Source: Natrinema longum
Lineage (GTDB): Archaea; Halobacteriota; Halobacteria; Halobacteriales; Natrialbaceae
NCBI RefSeq assembly: GCF_017352095.1
Contig: NZ_CP071463.1
Span: forward strand, 1,364,001-1,428,000
Direction: 5' to 3'
DNA length: 64,000 nt
A program made the position numbers and the translations under genes. How positions within the stretch are numbered: position 1 is the stretch's first letter; each line of letters begins with the position of its first letter. Positions 1 through 8,779 of this stretch are shown here, piece by piece. Below the pieces are notes generated by a model that saw only the letters and a list, made by a program, of their open reading frames with translations, made no database searches and had not been told where the DNA came from.

Positions 1-1
1 G

Positions 2-457
2 ACCGATGTCACGTACGTCCAGAAGGCGTGTGCGTACATCACCCGCGACACGGACGAGCTACTGGTCTTCGAGGGGCCGGGACACGACGGCCTACAGATC
101 CCCAAGGGAACGCTCGAGGACGGCGAATCACCCAGAGAAGCGCTTTTCAGGGAGGTTCTCGAGGAGAGCGGACTCGGGACGCTGAACGGAACGCGACACC
201 TGACGACCGATATCTGGACGCGACGCGAGGAGCCGCCAAAGCGCTACGTGCGCCACTTCTTCCACGCGACGGTCCACGAACCACGCGACCGGTGGACGCA
301 CACTGTCACCGACGGCGGGGACGAACACGGTGCCGAGTTCGAGTTTCGCTGGGTCCGGCCCCGGCGCACAGGGACGTTCGCGCTCGACCTCGACGATTAC
401 GTCGGGGTGCTTCCGAGCACCAGCGGCGTCGATGCAGTCGCGAGCGCCTCGGACTGA
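2..457 (+). CDS. NUDIX hydrolase, 5' end outside the window
   Basis: The reading frame is open from base 2 and stops at 457, giving 151 visible residues. A complete NUDIX box is readable around residues 37-59: GTLEDGESPREALFREVLEE followed by SGL, matching Gx5Ex7REUxEExGU. NUDIX enzymes hydrolyse a nucleoside diphosphate linked to another moiety, using Mg2+ bound by the box glutamates. The substrate cannot be told from this sequence. The N-terminus lies to the left of the window, so the true start and the upstream neighbours are unknown. The frame ends in a short alanine-rich tail. Confidence 0.85.
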   Translation, partial: TDVTYVQKACAYITRDTDELLVFEGPGHDGLQIPKGTLEDGESPREALFREVLEESGLGTLNGTRHLTTDIWTRREEPPKRYVRHFFHATVHEPRDRWTHTVTDGGDEHGAEFEFRWVRPRRTGTFALDLDDYVGVLPSTSGVDAVASASD

Positions 458-535
458 GTCTCCGAGCGGCGTGCTCGATCACGGTCGCGTCCGACGGGAA
501 GGGCGAACACATCAACATAGATACGCTATCGTTGC

Positions 536-736
536 GTGACAGGATCCGCGATCACCATCGGTGTCCCTGGCGGTCCGGAGCTGCTGATACTGCTGTTACT
601 GGCCGTCTTCTACCTCGCCGCTCCGATCCTCGTCGTCGTTGCGATCGTCACGTCCCTCGAGAGAAGGCGCAACGACGACGAACGAGTTCGGTCACTCGAG
701 CAACGAATCGAGGCGCTCGAAGGTGAACGTCCATAG
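536..736 (+). CDS. Small single-pass membrane protein
   Basis: This is a 66-residue protein with a GTG start. A hydrophobic segment at about residues 14-40 (LLILLLLAVFYLAAPILVVV) is followed by a charged tail that looks helical or coiled (RVRSLEQRIEALEGERP). The short Pro-Gly-Gly-Pro-Glu-Leu before the membrane segment resembles the start of many small haloarchaeal membrane proteins. No enzymatic motif is visible. It sits between the NUDIX gene on the same strand and the convergent RNase gene. An AT-rich patch just upstream (around 511-530) could hold the promoter. Function unknown. Confidence 0.6.
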   Translation: MTGSAITIGVPGGPELLILLLLAVFYLAAPILVVVAIVTSLERRRNDDERVRSLEQRIEALEGERP

Positions 737-748
737 CAGTACTCGCCG

Positions 749-2188
749 TTACTTCGAGAGCGCTCGCTGGACGGCCTCCGCGACGTCCATCGCCTTTTCG
801 GAGAGCGCCTCGGTGACCAGTCCGTCGTCGACGGCCGCCTCGAGTTCGTCCGCATCCACGATCTCGACCGTCCCGTCGGCTCCCCGAATCACGTCGACGT
901 AGAGGTCCACGTAGCGCGCACAGTCCGGAAAGAGTTCGACCGGCGTACAGACGTTGACGTACGTTCCCTTCGCCGCGCCGCTCGCGTCTTTGTACGTCGT
1001 CGGATACCACCATCGCCCTTCCCGGAACTTCGTCACGGCGACGTCGCCCGACTCCTTGGGAACGCCGAGCGCGTCGTAGCTGCCCCCGCCGCGCATCGAG
1101 CGCTCGAGCGTGAGCTTCCCCTCGGGCTCCCAGGCGGTGACCTCGCCGCGACCCAGCGAGATGCATCGCCCGTCGGGTTTGCCGTGGCCGATCTCGAGGC
1201 GATCGCCCCTCGTGGGGCCGAACTGGCGAGCGACCGCAGCGAAGGGGAACTCGCCGCCGTCGGCGCTCGGATCGTCCCCGAGGGAGCCACAGACCGCCTC
1301 CGCGAAGTCGACCGCCGCGCTCGCGGCTCGATCGGCCGCTTTCGTCCGATGATGGCCCGGCATCGTCGTCTCCACCCGACGCCGGACCCCATCCAGCGCG
1401 AGTCGCGACTCGCGGCCGAACCAGAGCCACTCGGTCCCACGCGGTGTGGCGAGGAGTCCCGTCTCGCCGGGTTCCGTGGGCGCATCGGCGAGTGCAGCCT
1501 CGAGCGCCCGTGCCCGGTTCGCGGCGTCCTCGAGGGCCGTTCCCATCGCCTCGAGGTTGGCGTCGGCCGCGGCGTGTTGCCAGCGCAGGCCCCAGCCCTC
1601 CGGAATCTCGACGGCGAGCAACTCGGTCATGCCGACCAACTCCTCCGCGCGCTCGCCGCGCAGCGCCGCCGAGACGCCGGTTCGGTCACGGGAGAGCGTA
1701 CAGAGCCCGCCCTCGACCTCGAGCGTGGGCACTACGAGCGGCCGGTCGTCCTCCCACGGCGGTGCGGGTTCGTGGACCTGGACCCGGTATCGATTCCCGG
1801 CGTCGACGTAGCCGTCGGCGTCGTCGTAGTTCAGAAAGCCGCGCCGGCCGTCGCCGAGGTCGACGACCGCGCCGCTGCCGCCGCCGGCCTCGAGTACCTC
1901 GGCGTCGAAGACCGCGCCGCGGGACGCCTCGTCGGTCCAGCGGAACGCGTCGACGGCGAGCGCCGCGAGTTCGTCCGCGACGGTCTCGACCGCGTCGGGA
2001 TCGCCCGAGAGCTCGACGCCCTGCCGGTCGCGCGTCGTCTCGACCGAGACGTCGGCCGGCGCGGCCTCGAACGACTGCTCGAAGCGCTCCCGGATCGGTT
2101 CGGAGGCCTGGACGACCTCGTAGCCGGCCTCGCTCAGCAGCTGGGTAACCGCGGTCGTGTAGATCCCGCGGACGCGAGCCCTCGTCAT
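749..2188 (-). CDS. fau-1: FAU-1-type ribonuclease / AU-rich RNA-binding protein
   Basis: This 479-residue protein matches the archaeal RNase E/G-like FAU-1 family in length and order. An S1-like RNA-binding stretch lies near residues 90-145 (GAVFDAEVLEAGGG... DLGDGRRGFLNY). A C-terminal DUF402 domain lies at about 330-450, with the motifs WWYPTTYKD, NVCTPVELFP and YVDLYVDVI, and an acidic turn VDADELE. Family members bind and cleave A/U-rich RNA and have been linked to rRNA maturation. Its start overlaps the stop of the upstream gene by four bases (ATGA at 2185-2188), so the two are probably co-transcribed and translationally coupled. Confidence 0.88.
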   Translation of the reverse strand: MTRARVRGIYTTAVTQLLSEAGYEVVQASEPIRERFEQSFEAAPADVSVETTRDRQGVELSGDPDAVETVADELAALAVDAFRWTDEASRGAVFDAEVLEAGGGSGAVVDLGDGRRGFLNYDDADGYVDAGNRYRVQVHEPAPPWEDDRPLVVPTLEVEGGLCTLSRDRTGVSAALRGERAEELVGMTELLAVEIPEGWGLRWQHAAADANLEAMGTALEDAANRARALEAALADAPTEPGETGLLATPRGTEWLWFGRESRLALDGVRRRVETTMPGHHRTKAADRAASAAVDFAEAVCGSLGDDPSADGGEFPFAAVARQFGPTRGDRLEIGHGKPDGRCISLGRGEVTAWEPEGKLTLERSMRGGGSYDALGVPKESGDVAVTKFREGRWWYPTTYKDASGAAKGTYVNVCTPVELFPDCARYVDLYVDVIRGADGTVEIVDADELEAAVDDGLVTEALSEKAMDVAEAVQRALSK

Positions 2189-2562
2189 CGGAGGCGATCG
2201 CGGTCGGCGGCGAACCGCACCCGGTCGTCGATCGTCGGCCCGAGGCGCAACTCGACGGAGCCGTCGTCCAGGATCCGACCGTCCTCGACGGGGACGCCCC
2301 AGCTCTCGAACCGGAGCCAGCCGCGCATCTCGTCGGCGTGGGTCGGGATGTCGGCGTAGTCGACGTCGTGTGCCGGATAGTCGGCGCTCGAATGCGCCAG
2401 CTCCATGTCGGAGTAGACGGTGTCATGTTCGTCGAAGAAGGCCTCGAGGCGCGCCGCGTCCTCGGCGACGGCCTCGACGACCGCCTCCGAGGCCGCCCGG
2501 AGGTCGTCGGTCTCGAGGCCGACATCGCGAAGCGCCCGCTGGGTTCGCTGGTCGAAGTGCAT
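2185..2562 (-). CDS. Conserved haloarchaeal protein, coupled to FAU-1
   Basis: This acidic protein of 125 residues begins MHFDQRTQRALRDVGLETDD. I chose the ATG at 2562 because the family, as I remember it (a haloarchaeal DUF, possibly DUF7532), starts with this MHFD sequence, and the upstream in-frame extension is GC-rich non-coding-like sequence. No catalytic motif is visible. The last bases overlap the start of the FAU-1 gene (ATGA), which argues for a two-gene operon and a possible role in RNA metabolism; that role is inferred only from position. Confidence 0.75.
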   Translation of the reverse strand: MHFDQRTQRALRDVGLETDDLRAASEAVVEAVAEDAARLEAFFDEHDTVYSDMELAHSSADYPAHDVDYADIPTHADEMRGWLRFESWGVPVEDGRILDDGSVELRLGPTIDDRVRFAADRDRLR

Positions 2563-2673
2563 ACACGCCGGTTGGGACGGGAGGCCTTTGATAATTCCGA
2601 GTCGGTGCGTCGCGGTGACCGCCGAGTCGCCGGTTGCCGAACCTATACCGGGCCGGCGGGTGTACACGCCGCC

Positions 2674-3693
2674 ATGCAGCGTAGGCGCGACCCGGTCGAA
2701 CGAGCCACGGACCGAAACGGCGAGCCGACGGACCTCCAGGACGTCTCGACGTGGGAGCCGCGATCGATCCTCGATCTGTTCGCGTACACGCTTTACAACG
2801 CGGTCAGCTACGGGCTTCGGGGGATCGTCCTGCTGATCGCGATCGTGATCACACTCGTGCTGTTGATCTCGCCGGCCGCACTCGTCCTCGAGGAGCCGTT
2901 CGTCGGACTCTTCTTCGCGCTCTCGGTCGTTCCCGCCGGGTTGCTCGCGGCCTACGTCTGGTACGCCGACATCACGACGAGCGAACCCCTCTCCCTGGTC
3001 GTCGTGACCTTTCTGCTGGCGATCCTGTTCGCGACGTTCGCAGCGGTCGTCAACTCCGTTGCACAGCTGATCTTCGGTGCCGGCTTCCTCGCGACCTTGC
3101 TTTACTTTTATCTGATCGTCGGCCCCATCGAAGAGTTGGTCAAGCTACTCGCCGTGCAGGTGTTCGCCTATCGAAGCGATAGCTTCAACGCGGTCATCGA
3201 CGGGGCGGTCTACGGTGCCGTCGCGGGGCTTGGCTTTGCGGCCATCGAGAACGCGATCTACATCGGCCGCGTCGTGGGAGAATCGGAACCGGAAGCGGGG
3301 CTGCTCGTGACCGTCAGCGGGATCACGGCGGTTCGAGCGCTGGCCGGCCCCGGTCACGTCATCTACTCGGCGATCGCGGGCTACTACCTCGGGCTGGCGA
3401 AGTTCAACCGCGAGTACGCCGGCCCGATCGTCCTCAAGGGCCTGCTCGTCGCCGCCTTCGTCCACGGCACGTACAACGTGACGGTCGGCATCGTTCCCGG
3501 CCTGCTCACGGAGATCCTGCCGATCGCGCCCGGACTCGCGTTCGTCGGCTACGTGATCGTCTACGACGCCACGATCGGCTACTACCTCTACCGCAAGCTC
3601 GCGCGCTACCGTCGAACGTATCAGACCATCGTCTCCGATGTGGATCGCGATAGCCGGGCGGAGCTAACCGAGTTCGAACCGCCACAGCGCTAA
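2674..3693 (+). CDS. PrsW-family intramembrane metalloprotease
   Basis: This 339-residue polytopic membrane protein has about eight hydrophobic segments. The family's catalytic signatures are present and in order: EELVK in one helix, ENAIY in the next, then His in PGHVIYS and His in HGTYN. In Bacillus, PrsW cleaves an anti-sigma factor in the membrane; archaea lack that pathway, so the substrate here is unknown. The ATG at 2674 is preferred over in-frame upstream codons because the extra sequence overlaps the divergent promoter of the DUF gene. The C-terminal tail after residue 315 is cytoplasmic-looking and charged. Confidence 0.85.
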   Translation: MQRRRDPVERATDRNGEPTDLQDVSTWEPRSILDLFAYTLYNAVSYGLRGIVLLIAIVITLVLLISPAALVLEEPFVGLFFALSVVPAGLLAAYVWYADITTSEPLSLVVVTFLLAILFATFAAVVNSVAQLIFGAGFLATLLYFYLIVGPIEELVKLLAVQVFAYRSDSFNAVIDGAVYGAVAGLGFAAIENAIYIGRVVGESEPEAGLLVTVSGITAVRALAGPGHVIYSAIAGYYLGLAKFNREYAGPIVLKGLLVAAFVHGTYNVTVGIVPGLLTEILPIAPGLAFVGYVIVYDATIGYYLYRKLARYRRTYQTIVSDVDRDSRAELTEFEPPQR

Positions 3694-3731
3694 CCGTCCG
3701 GACCAGCCCCCGGTTGCCACCGTCGTCCCCG

Positions 3732-4340
3732 TCACTCCTCGAAGCGCGCCTCGAGCAGCCGTTCGACGTATTTGGCGAGCACGTCGACCTCGAGGTGGAT
3801 CGGATCGCCTGGCTCCTTCTCCGAGAGGGTCGTCAGTCGGTAGGTCGTCGGAATGATCGCGACGGTCACCCGACCGTTCGCGGCGTCGAACTCGGCGACG
3901 GTCAGACTGATGCCGTCGAGCGTGATCGATCCCTTCTCGACGACGTAGCGGCCGTACCCCTCGGGGAGGTCGAATTCGAAGAACCAGTCCTCGTCGACCG
4001 ATTCGACGTTCCGGACGGTCGCGACCGCGTCGACGTGGCCCTGGACGACGTGGCCGTCGAACCGGCCGTCGGCCGGCATCGCCCGTTCGAGATTGACCGT
4101 CTCGCCCTCGTCGAGTCCGCCGAGATAGGTCCGTTCGACGGTCTCGGTCGCCAGAAAGACCTCGAACCACTCGCCGGGCTCGTACTCCTCGACGGTGAGA
4201 CACGCGCCGCTGACGCTGATGCTCTGGCCGTACTCGAGTCCCGTCGCGACCTCGTCGGCGCCGACGCGAAGCCGGAGGCCGTCCTCGGTGCGCTCTCGGG
4301 CGACGATCTCGCCGGTTTCTTCGACGATCCCGGTAAACAT
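3732..4340 (-). CDS. ribE: Riboflavin synthase, alpha-type (lumazine-binding)
   Basis: This protein of 202 residues starts with MFTGIVEETGEIV, the standard N-terminus of riboflavin synthase alpha chain. It has two tandem lumazine-binding repeats, each with its signature: SGACLTVEEY at about 42-52 and LDGISLTVAEF at about 141-151. The motif VVQGHVDAVATV joins them. The enzyme dismutates two molecules of 6,7-dimethyl-8-ribityllumazine to riboflavin and a pyrimidinedione. This is the bacterial-type enzyme, found in haloarchaea in place of the archaeal RibC type. It converges on the PrsW gene with a 38-bp gap. No other riboflavin gene is near. Confidence 0.93.
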   Translation of the reverse strand: MFTGIVEETGEIVARERTEDGLRLRVGADEVATGLEYGQSISVSGACLTVEEYEPGEWFEVFLATETVERTYLGGLDEGETVNLERAMPADGRFDGHVVQGHVDAVATVRNVESVDEDWFFEFDLPEGYGRYVVEKGSITLDGISLTVAEFDAANGRVTVAIIPTTYRLTTLSEKEPGDPIHLEVDVLAKYVERLLEARFEE

Positions 4341-4440
4341 ACGTCTAGCTGACGGGCGAGGCGAAAAAGCCGTTCCGGGTCGGCCCGACCTCGCCGGGAG
4401 CCCTGACGGAATCGGGCACGGACCACCGGGGAAGCGGCGC

Positions 4441-6306
4441 TTACCCGTCGAACGGGCCGTCGGAGACGGTGGTTCGAACGCCGGTAAAATCGAAGCGCGC
4501 ACCGCCGGTCGGACTCGCGGTGACGGAAACGTCCCACTCGTGGGCCCCTGCGATCTCGCGAACGATGTTCAGCCCGAGTCCCGTGCCGTCTTCGTCCGTC
4601 GTCCACCCCGGTTCCAGCACGCGGTCGCGCTCGGCCGGCGGAATGCCGGGCCCGTCGTCGGCGACGTAAAACCCTCCCTCGAAGACGCCGGCGGTAACCG
4701 TGACCCCCTCGCCGGCGTGGTCCACGGCGTTTCGAAACAGGTTCTCGAACAGGTTCCGGATCCGGCTCGAGTCGGCGTAGAGGAACCCGTTGGACTCGAC
4801 CCGGACCGATGCAGTCCCGGTCGCGACGGCGTCCCAGCACACGTCGACGATGGATGCGAACTCGAGCGCCTCGACGTCGTCGACGTCGTAGCCGCTCCGG
4901 ACCATTGTCAACACGTCGTCGACGATCCCGGCCATCCGATCGAGGACGGTCTCGATCTCGTCGAGTTCCTCGCTGGTGTCCGCTCCTCGAGCGGTATCGA
5001 GCAGTCCCTGGGCGACGTTGAGCGGGTTCCTGAGGTCGTGGGCGAGGACGCTCGCGAACTCGTCGAGACGTTCGTTCTGTCGCTCGAGGTCCCGCTGGTA
5101 GAGGATCCGTTTGAGTGCGATTTCGGCGTTGAGCGACAGAATGGACGCGAGTTCCTCGTCGGACTCGTCGAATGCGCCGACTGCGGGGTCGACGATACTG
5201 ATCACGCCGTACTCGCCCAGCGGGAGATACATCGCGGATCGTGCCTCGCCGCGATCGTAGCCGTCATCAAGGGACCGAACGTCGTCGTAGCGGAGCGAGT
5301 CGCCGTTGTCGTACGCGCGACTGACCGGTGCGGGGCCGGTGATCGGGTAGTCCGGCCGGTCGCCCATCTCAGTTTCCGCCTTCTCGGTCACTGCAACCGG
5401 CTGTAATCGCGTTTCGTCGGCGAGGAGTCGGACGACGTTGTGCTCGTATCCGAGGATCGTCCGCGCCGCATCGGCGACGAGACGGGCGATCTCCTCGCAG
5501 TCGGTTGCATCCATCAACTCCCGCGTCGCCGCGTGAAGCGTCCGGAGTTGCCGCCCGTACTCCTTGCGGGTCGTTACGTCGCGGAAGACGCCGGCGATCA
5601 GTCGTCGCTCTCGGAGTTCGAAAACGTGGGCGTTGATCTCGACGGGAACGTGGCGGCCGGTCTTCGTTTCGACGTAGAGATCGGAGCCGTCCGGTAGCTG
5701 GCCCAGGATCCGGTTCTCGCTCGCGATGTGCTCGTCGAACAGTTCCCGGTAGCGGTCTTCCGCTCCCGTCGGGTGGAGGATCGTCTGTGGCCGTCCGAGG
5801 AGTTCCTCGGGGTCGTATCCCACCAGGTCCGTGACGTGGTCGTTGACCTCGATGATCTCGCCCGTCGCCGCGTCCGCGACGATGACTGCGTCCGGCACGG
5901 CTTCGAGGATCGTCCGATACTTCGTCTGGAGCGCTTCCTGCTCGCTGATATCCCGGATGGCGGCCATGAACTCACGTTGGCCGTCGGTCTCGATCGGACT
6001 CAACGTGATGTCGATCGGGACCGCCGATCCGTCCTTCCGCCGGCCCGAGAGATCCAGGTCCGCACCCATCGGGCGGATCTCGGGGGCGTCGATGTACGCA
6101 TCCCGCTTGGCTATGTGCTGGTCTCGAGCGGCTTCGGGCACGAGGATTTCGACCGGTTCACCGACGAGTTCCGCCGGTTCGTAGCCGAACAGATCGGTAA
6201 CCCGTGCGTTCGCGTAGGTGATTCGACCGTCGAAATCGACGAGGACGATCGCATCCGGTGACGCTTCACAGATCGCTTCGTACCGCTGTCGTGGGTGCCG
6301 AGACAT
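4441..6306 (-). CDS. Cytoplasmic PAS-PAS-GAF sensor histidine kinase
   Basis: This protein has 621 residues and no membrane segment. Domain order: PAS 8-120 (ASPDAIVLVDFDGRITYAN), PAS 130-250 (AVPDAVIVADAATGEII), GAF-like 255-400, HisKA with phospho-acceptor His423 in VLAHDLRNPLN, and HATPase_c with N box (LFENLFRNAVDHA), G1 (DDGPGIP) and G2 (GTGLGLNIV). All ATP-binding boxes are intact, so the kinase should be active. No response regulator lies beside it, which is usual for haloarchaeal orphan kinases. The two PAS and the GAF domains suggest sensing of a cytoplasmic redox, light or ligand signal; the ligand is unknown. Confidence 0.92.
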   Translation of the reverse strand: MSRHPRQRYEAICEASPDAIVLVDFDGRITYANARVTDLFGYEPAELVGEPVEILVPEAARDQHIAKRDAYIDAPEIRPMGADLDLSGRRKDGSAVPIDITLSPIETDGQREFMAAIRDISEQEALQTKYRTILEAVPDAVIVADAATGEIIEVNDHVTDLVGYDPEELLGRPQTILHPTGAEDRYRELFDEHIASENRILGQLPDGSDLYVETKTGRHVPVEINAHVFELRERRLIAGVFRDVTTRKEYGRQLRTLHAATRELMDATDCEEIARLVADAARTILGYEHNVVRLLADETRLQPVAVTEKAETEMGDRPDYPITGPAPVSRAYDNGDSLRYDDVRSLDDGYDRGEARSAMYLPLGEYGVISIVDPAVGAFDESDEELASILSLNAEIALKRILYQRDLERQNERLDEFASVLAHDLRNPLNVAQGLLDTARGADTSEELDEIETVLDRMAGIVDDVLTMVRSGYDVDDVEALEFASIVDVCWDAVATGTASVRVESNGFLYADSSRIRNLFENLFRNAVDHAGEGVTVTAGVFEGGFYVADDGPGIPPAERDRVLEPGWTTDEDGTGLGLNIVREIAGAHEWDVSVTASPTGGARFDFTGVRTTVSDGPFDG

Positions 6307-6621
6307 GAGGTTCTTCTGTCGCTTGTGGTGTCGATACGACTACCAGATACGCCACCTATTTCAAGCATATGGCTTCCGTCGTCGACGACTCGAGTCGGGC
6401 TGATACGGCTCGTTTCCGCCGGGGCGTCCGTTTTGACGACGGTCGTATCGAAACGGCGGAACAGTGTGGACTCCGAAACGAGTGCCGGCAGTCACGTCGT
6501 CGTTCTCGCTGCCGGTATCGTTCCGTTCCACGCGTTACCGCCGCCGCCGTCCCGTTCCACACGTTACTGCCGTCGAACCGACACCGGGCCTGATTCGACC
6601 CGATACCGTCGATAGCGACGC
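6307..6621. other. Intergenic region with a 21-bp imperfect direct repeat
   Basis: These 315 bp separate the start of the histidine kinase from the end of the binding-protein gene. No convincing gene is seen. Two 21-bp copies (6523-6543 and 6552-6572, core GTTCCAC[G/A]CGTTAC) differ at two positions and are spaced 29 bp start to start. An AT-rich patch near 6350-6370 is the likely kinase promoter. Confidence 0.5.
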
Positions 6622-7803
6622 TCACTCGACACCGTCGGTAACGATCGTCGCGACGCGTCGCCGGTCGAACAGTCGTTCGTCGGTCGGTATCGCCGGATAC
6701 GGCTCGCCGGGTTCGGAGCCGGGCCACTCGCCGAACTGCTCGGGATAGAGCTGTTTGGCCGTCATCTCGAGCTGGAACAGGTTCATGAGCGGTCCCTGGT
6801 ATCGCATCCCACTGGCGAAGACCCGGTCGTTCCGGACCGCAGTCAGCTCGCTCCCGGCCGCATCGGCTGCCAGCCGGGCTCGGATGTCCCCGATGGCATA
6901 CCGCGAGGTGATGCCCCAGAGGTGGAGGATGACGTCCGGATCGGCCTCGAGCATGGTCTCGTAGCTGATCTCGCCCCAGTCGCCCGACCACGCTACGTCG
7001 GCGAGTGCGTCGCGAGCCCCAAGCGGTCGCGTCTCCGCCTGCCAGAAGCCGGGCGTGTTGAGGTGGTAGGCGTAGAAAACGCCGTTGTCGGCGTCCAGCG
7101 TGACCCGCGCAACCGTCGGTCGCTCGCGTTCGGGCGGGAGGGCCGACTCGATCTGCGATCGGGTTTCGTCGTAGACCTCGGCGAGCGCCTCGTACCGGTC
7201 CCGTTCCCGGAAGACGGCCGCCACGTTCTCGAACAGTTCCCAGAGCGTGTAGTACTCGTAACTGTCGGCGTAGGTCTCGGCCGGGTCGCTGTGAACGCCG
7301 CTGTGATAGCTGCCGACCCACGGGCCGACCGTGTCGGCGATCTCCTCGATGTCGGATTCGTCCCACTCGGGCTGGGTCGTCAACACGTACGACGGATCGA
7401 GGAAGTGGACGTCGCTCTCCGCGCTGTAGAGTTGCTCTTTCGTCACCCCGCCCTCGAGAGGGTTCTTCAGCCCCTCCCAATCGAAGGAGACGCCCTCGAG
7501 GCGCTCGTAGAACCCGTTCATCGTCGTCCCCGACATCTCCGGGGCGAACAGCGTCCGTACCGCATCGCCGTGGCCAAGCGCGACCGCCATGTCGGCGTAC
7601 TGTGTGAAGCTGACGAAGGCGTTCTCGGGGACGGCGTCGAACGGTATCTCGCCCATCGGTGCCATCGACACCGTATACGAGTCTCGCCCGCTCTCCGAGC
7701 CGGAGTCGCCGCCGAGACAGCCGGCCAGCGCCCCGCTCCCCGCCGCGATCCCCGTCGCCACGAACGCACGCCGACTTCGATCGAACTGCCGCGTCGTTTC
7801 CAT
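6622..7803 (-). CDS. Tat-exported siderophore/Fe(III) ABC substrate-binding lipoprotein
   Basis: This 393-residue protein begins with a twin-arginine signal (DRSRRAFVATGIAAG) and a lipobox (GALAGCLGG), so it should be anchored outside the membrane. The rest resembles class III periplasmic binding proteins used for Fe-siderophores or cobalamin: a short helix linker and motifs such as YADMAVALGHGDAVRTL and LEADPDVILHLWG. No permease or ATPase gene is adjacent, so it must work with a transporter encoded elsewhere. A DtxR-like palindrome lies 6 bp before the start codon, which supports an iron-related role. Ligand identity is inference. Confidence 0.82.
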   Translation of the reverse strand: METTRQFDRSRRAFVATGIAAGSGALAGCLGGDSGSESGRDSYTVSMAPMGEIPFDAVPENAFVSFTQYADMAVALGHGDAVRTLFAPEMSGTTMNGFYERLEGVSFDWEGLKNPLEGGVTKEQLYSAESDVHFLDPSYVLTTQPEWDESDIEEIADTVGPWVGSYHSGVHSDPAETYADSYEYYTLWELFENVAAVFRERDRYEALAEVYDETRSQIESALPPERERPTVARVTLDADNGVFYAYHLNTPGFWQAETRPLGARDALADVAWSGDWGEISYETMLEADPDVILHLWGITSRYAIGDIRARLAADAAGSELTAVRNDRVFASGMRYQGPLMNLFQLEMTAKQLYPEQFGEWPGSEPGEPYPAIPTDERLFDRRRVATIVTDGVE

Positions 7804-7808
7804 ATGTT

Positions 7809-7822
7809 TTAGGCCAACCTAA
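7809..7822 (-). promoter_or_regulatory. Iron-box-like operator TTAGGCCAACCTAA
   Basis: The 14-bp sequence TTAGGCCAACCTAA has perfect TTAGG/CCTAA arms around a 4-bp centre. It lies 6 bp upstream of the ATG of the siderophore-binding protein gene and overlaps its likely transcription start, just after an AT-rich TATA-like stretch (7820-7833). Its arms and spacing match the binding sites of DtxR/IdeR/SirR-family metal repressors, which haloarchaea use for iron control. A repressor bound here would block transcription when iron is plentiful. Confidence 0.7.
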
Positions 7823-7890
7823 TAATTGAAAAGGCGTTCGGTTAGCGGCGGACCAAAAGAACTGCTCGCGGTCGGTTCGGTCGTCGGCAG

Positions 7891-8649
7891 TTACTCGGCG
7901 AACGCGTACGTGACCGTGACGCTCGCACTCACACTCACGGGATCGGCATCGATCTCCGTCGACGCCGCCGCGTCGTCAGCCGCGCCGGCGCTGGCGTAGG
8001 TCTCGACGCGAACGGGGTTTACCTGGACGTCGCCGGTCGTGACCGACGTCGTCCCCGCGAGGTCGACCCCGCGATTGTCGGCGATGTGGGCGGCTTCCTC
8101 GTCGGCGTTCTCGAGTGCAGCGTCGATCGCGTCCTCTCGAAGGGTCGATCGCGTGTCCTCCTGGAGCGTGAAGTTCACCCGGCCGACATTGTCGGCACCG
8201 GCGTCGATCGACGCGTCGATGACGTCGCCGACACGTTCGATGTCGGTGAGCGTCACCTCGAACGAGTGGGCTCCCTCGAACCCCTGGGCATCGCGTCCGG
8301 ACGCCGGGTGGACCCGGTAGCGGCCTTCCTCGACGTTTTCCTCGGGGATATCGAGGTCGTCGAACGCCGCCCGGAGCTGTTCGGCTCCGGTCGCGAGTTC
8401 GTCGGTCACGTCGCTGGCGGTTTCGCCGGTCGCCTCCACGCCGACGGTAACGATCGCCCGGTCGGGCTCCGTTTCGACCTCACCGCTGGCACCGACCGTT
8501 ATTTCGCCGTCGCTCTCGCTCGCATCCGATTCCGATCCGGGATCGTCCGCCGCGCCGGGATCGTCGGTATTGAGCTGGCTGCCGGTACAGCCCGCCATCG
8601 TCGCTGCGAGTCCGATGCTCGAGGCCGCGAGGAACTGTCGTCGATCCAT
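7891..8649 (-). CDS. SIMPL-domain (DUF541) lipoprotein
   Basis: This protein of 252 residues starts with a Tat-like signal (MDRRQFLAASSIGLAATMAG) and a lipobox ending in Cys20, followed by an Asp/Ser-rich spacer. The rest is a SIMPL/DUF541 domain: ITVGASGEVETEPDRAIVTVGVEATG opens it and VSVSASVTVTYAF closes it. Family members are exported or periplasmic proteins; mouse SIMPL gave the name, and the prokaryotic function is poorly known. It lies 87 bp upstream of the siderophore-binding gene on the same strand, but that gene has its own promoter. It diverges from cysK. Confidence 0.82.
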   Translation of the reverse strand: MDRRQFLAASSIGLAATMAGCTGSQLNTDDPGAADDPGSESDASESDGEITVGASGEVETEPDRAIVTVGVEATGETASDVTDELATGAEQLRAAFDDLDIPEENVEEGRYRVHPASGRDAQGFEGAHSFEVTLTDIERVGDVIDASIDAGADNVGRVNFTLQEDTRSTLREDAIDAALENADEEAAHIADNRGVDLAGTTSVTTGDVQVNPVRVETYASAGAADDAAASTEIDADPVSVSASVTVTYAFAE

Positions 8650-8689
8650 AGGTGAGTGATGAGTAGGGAACGGAAAAAAGATCGCCCCT

Positions 8690-8711
8690 AGCTCAAAGGA
8701 CGGTTTGAGCT
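8690..8711. repeat. Inverted repeat AGCTCAAA-N6-TTTGAGCT between divergent genes
   Basis: Perfect 8-bp arms around a 6-bp loop lie in the 130-bp region between the SIMPL lipoprotein gene and cysK. The element could be an operator for either gene or a short hairpin; position does not decide. Confidence 0.45.
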
Positions 8712-8779
8712 TCGGGTAGTGGTGGCTCCGAAGACGTTCGGGGCAACTGCTACCGGTACTGTCTCGGTTACGGAGACTA

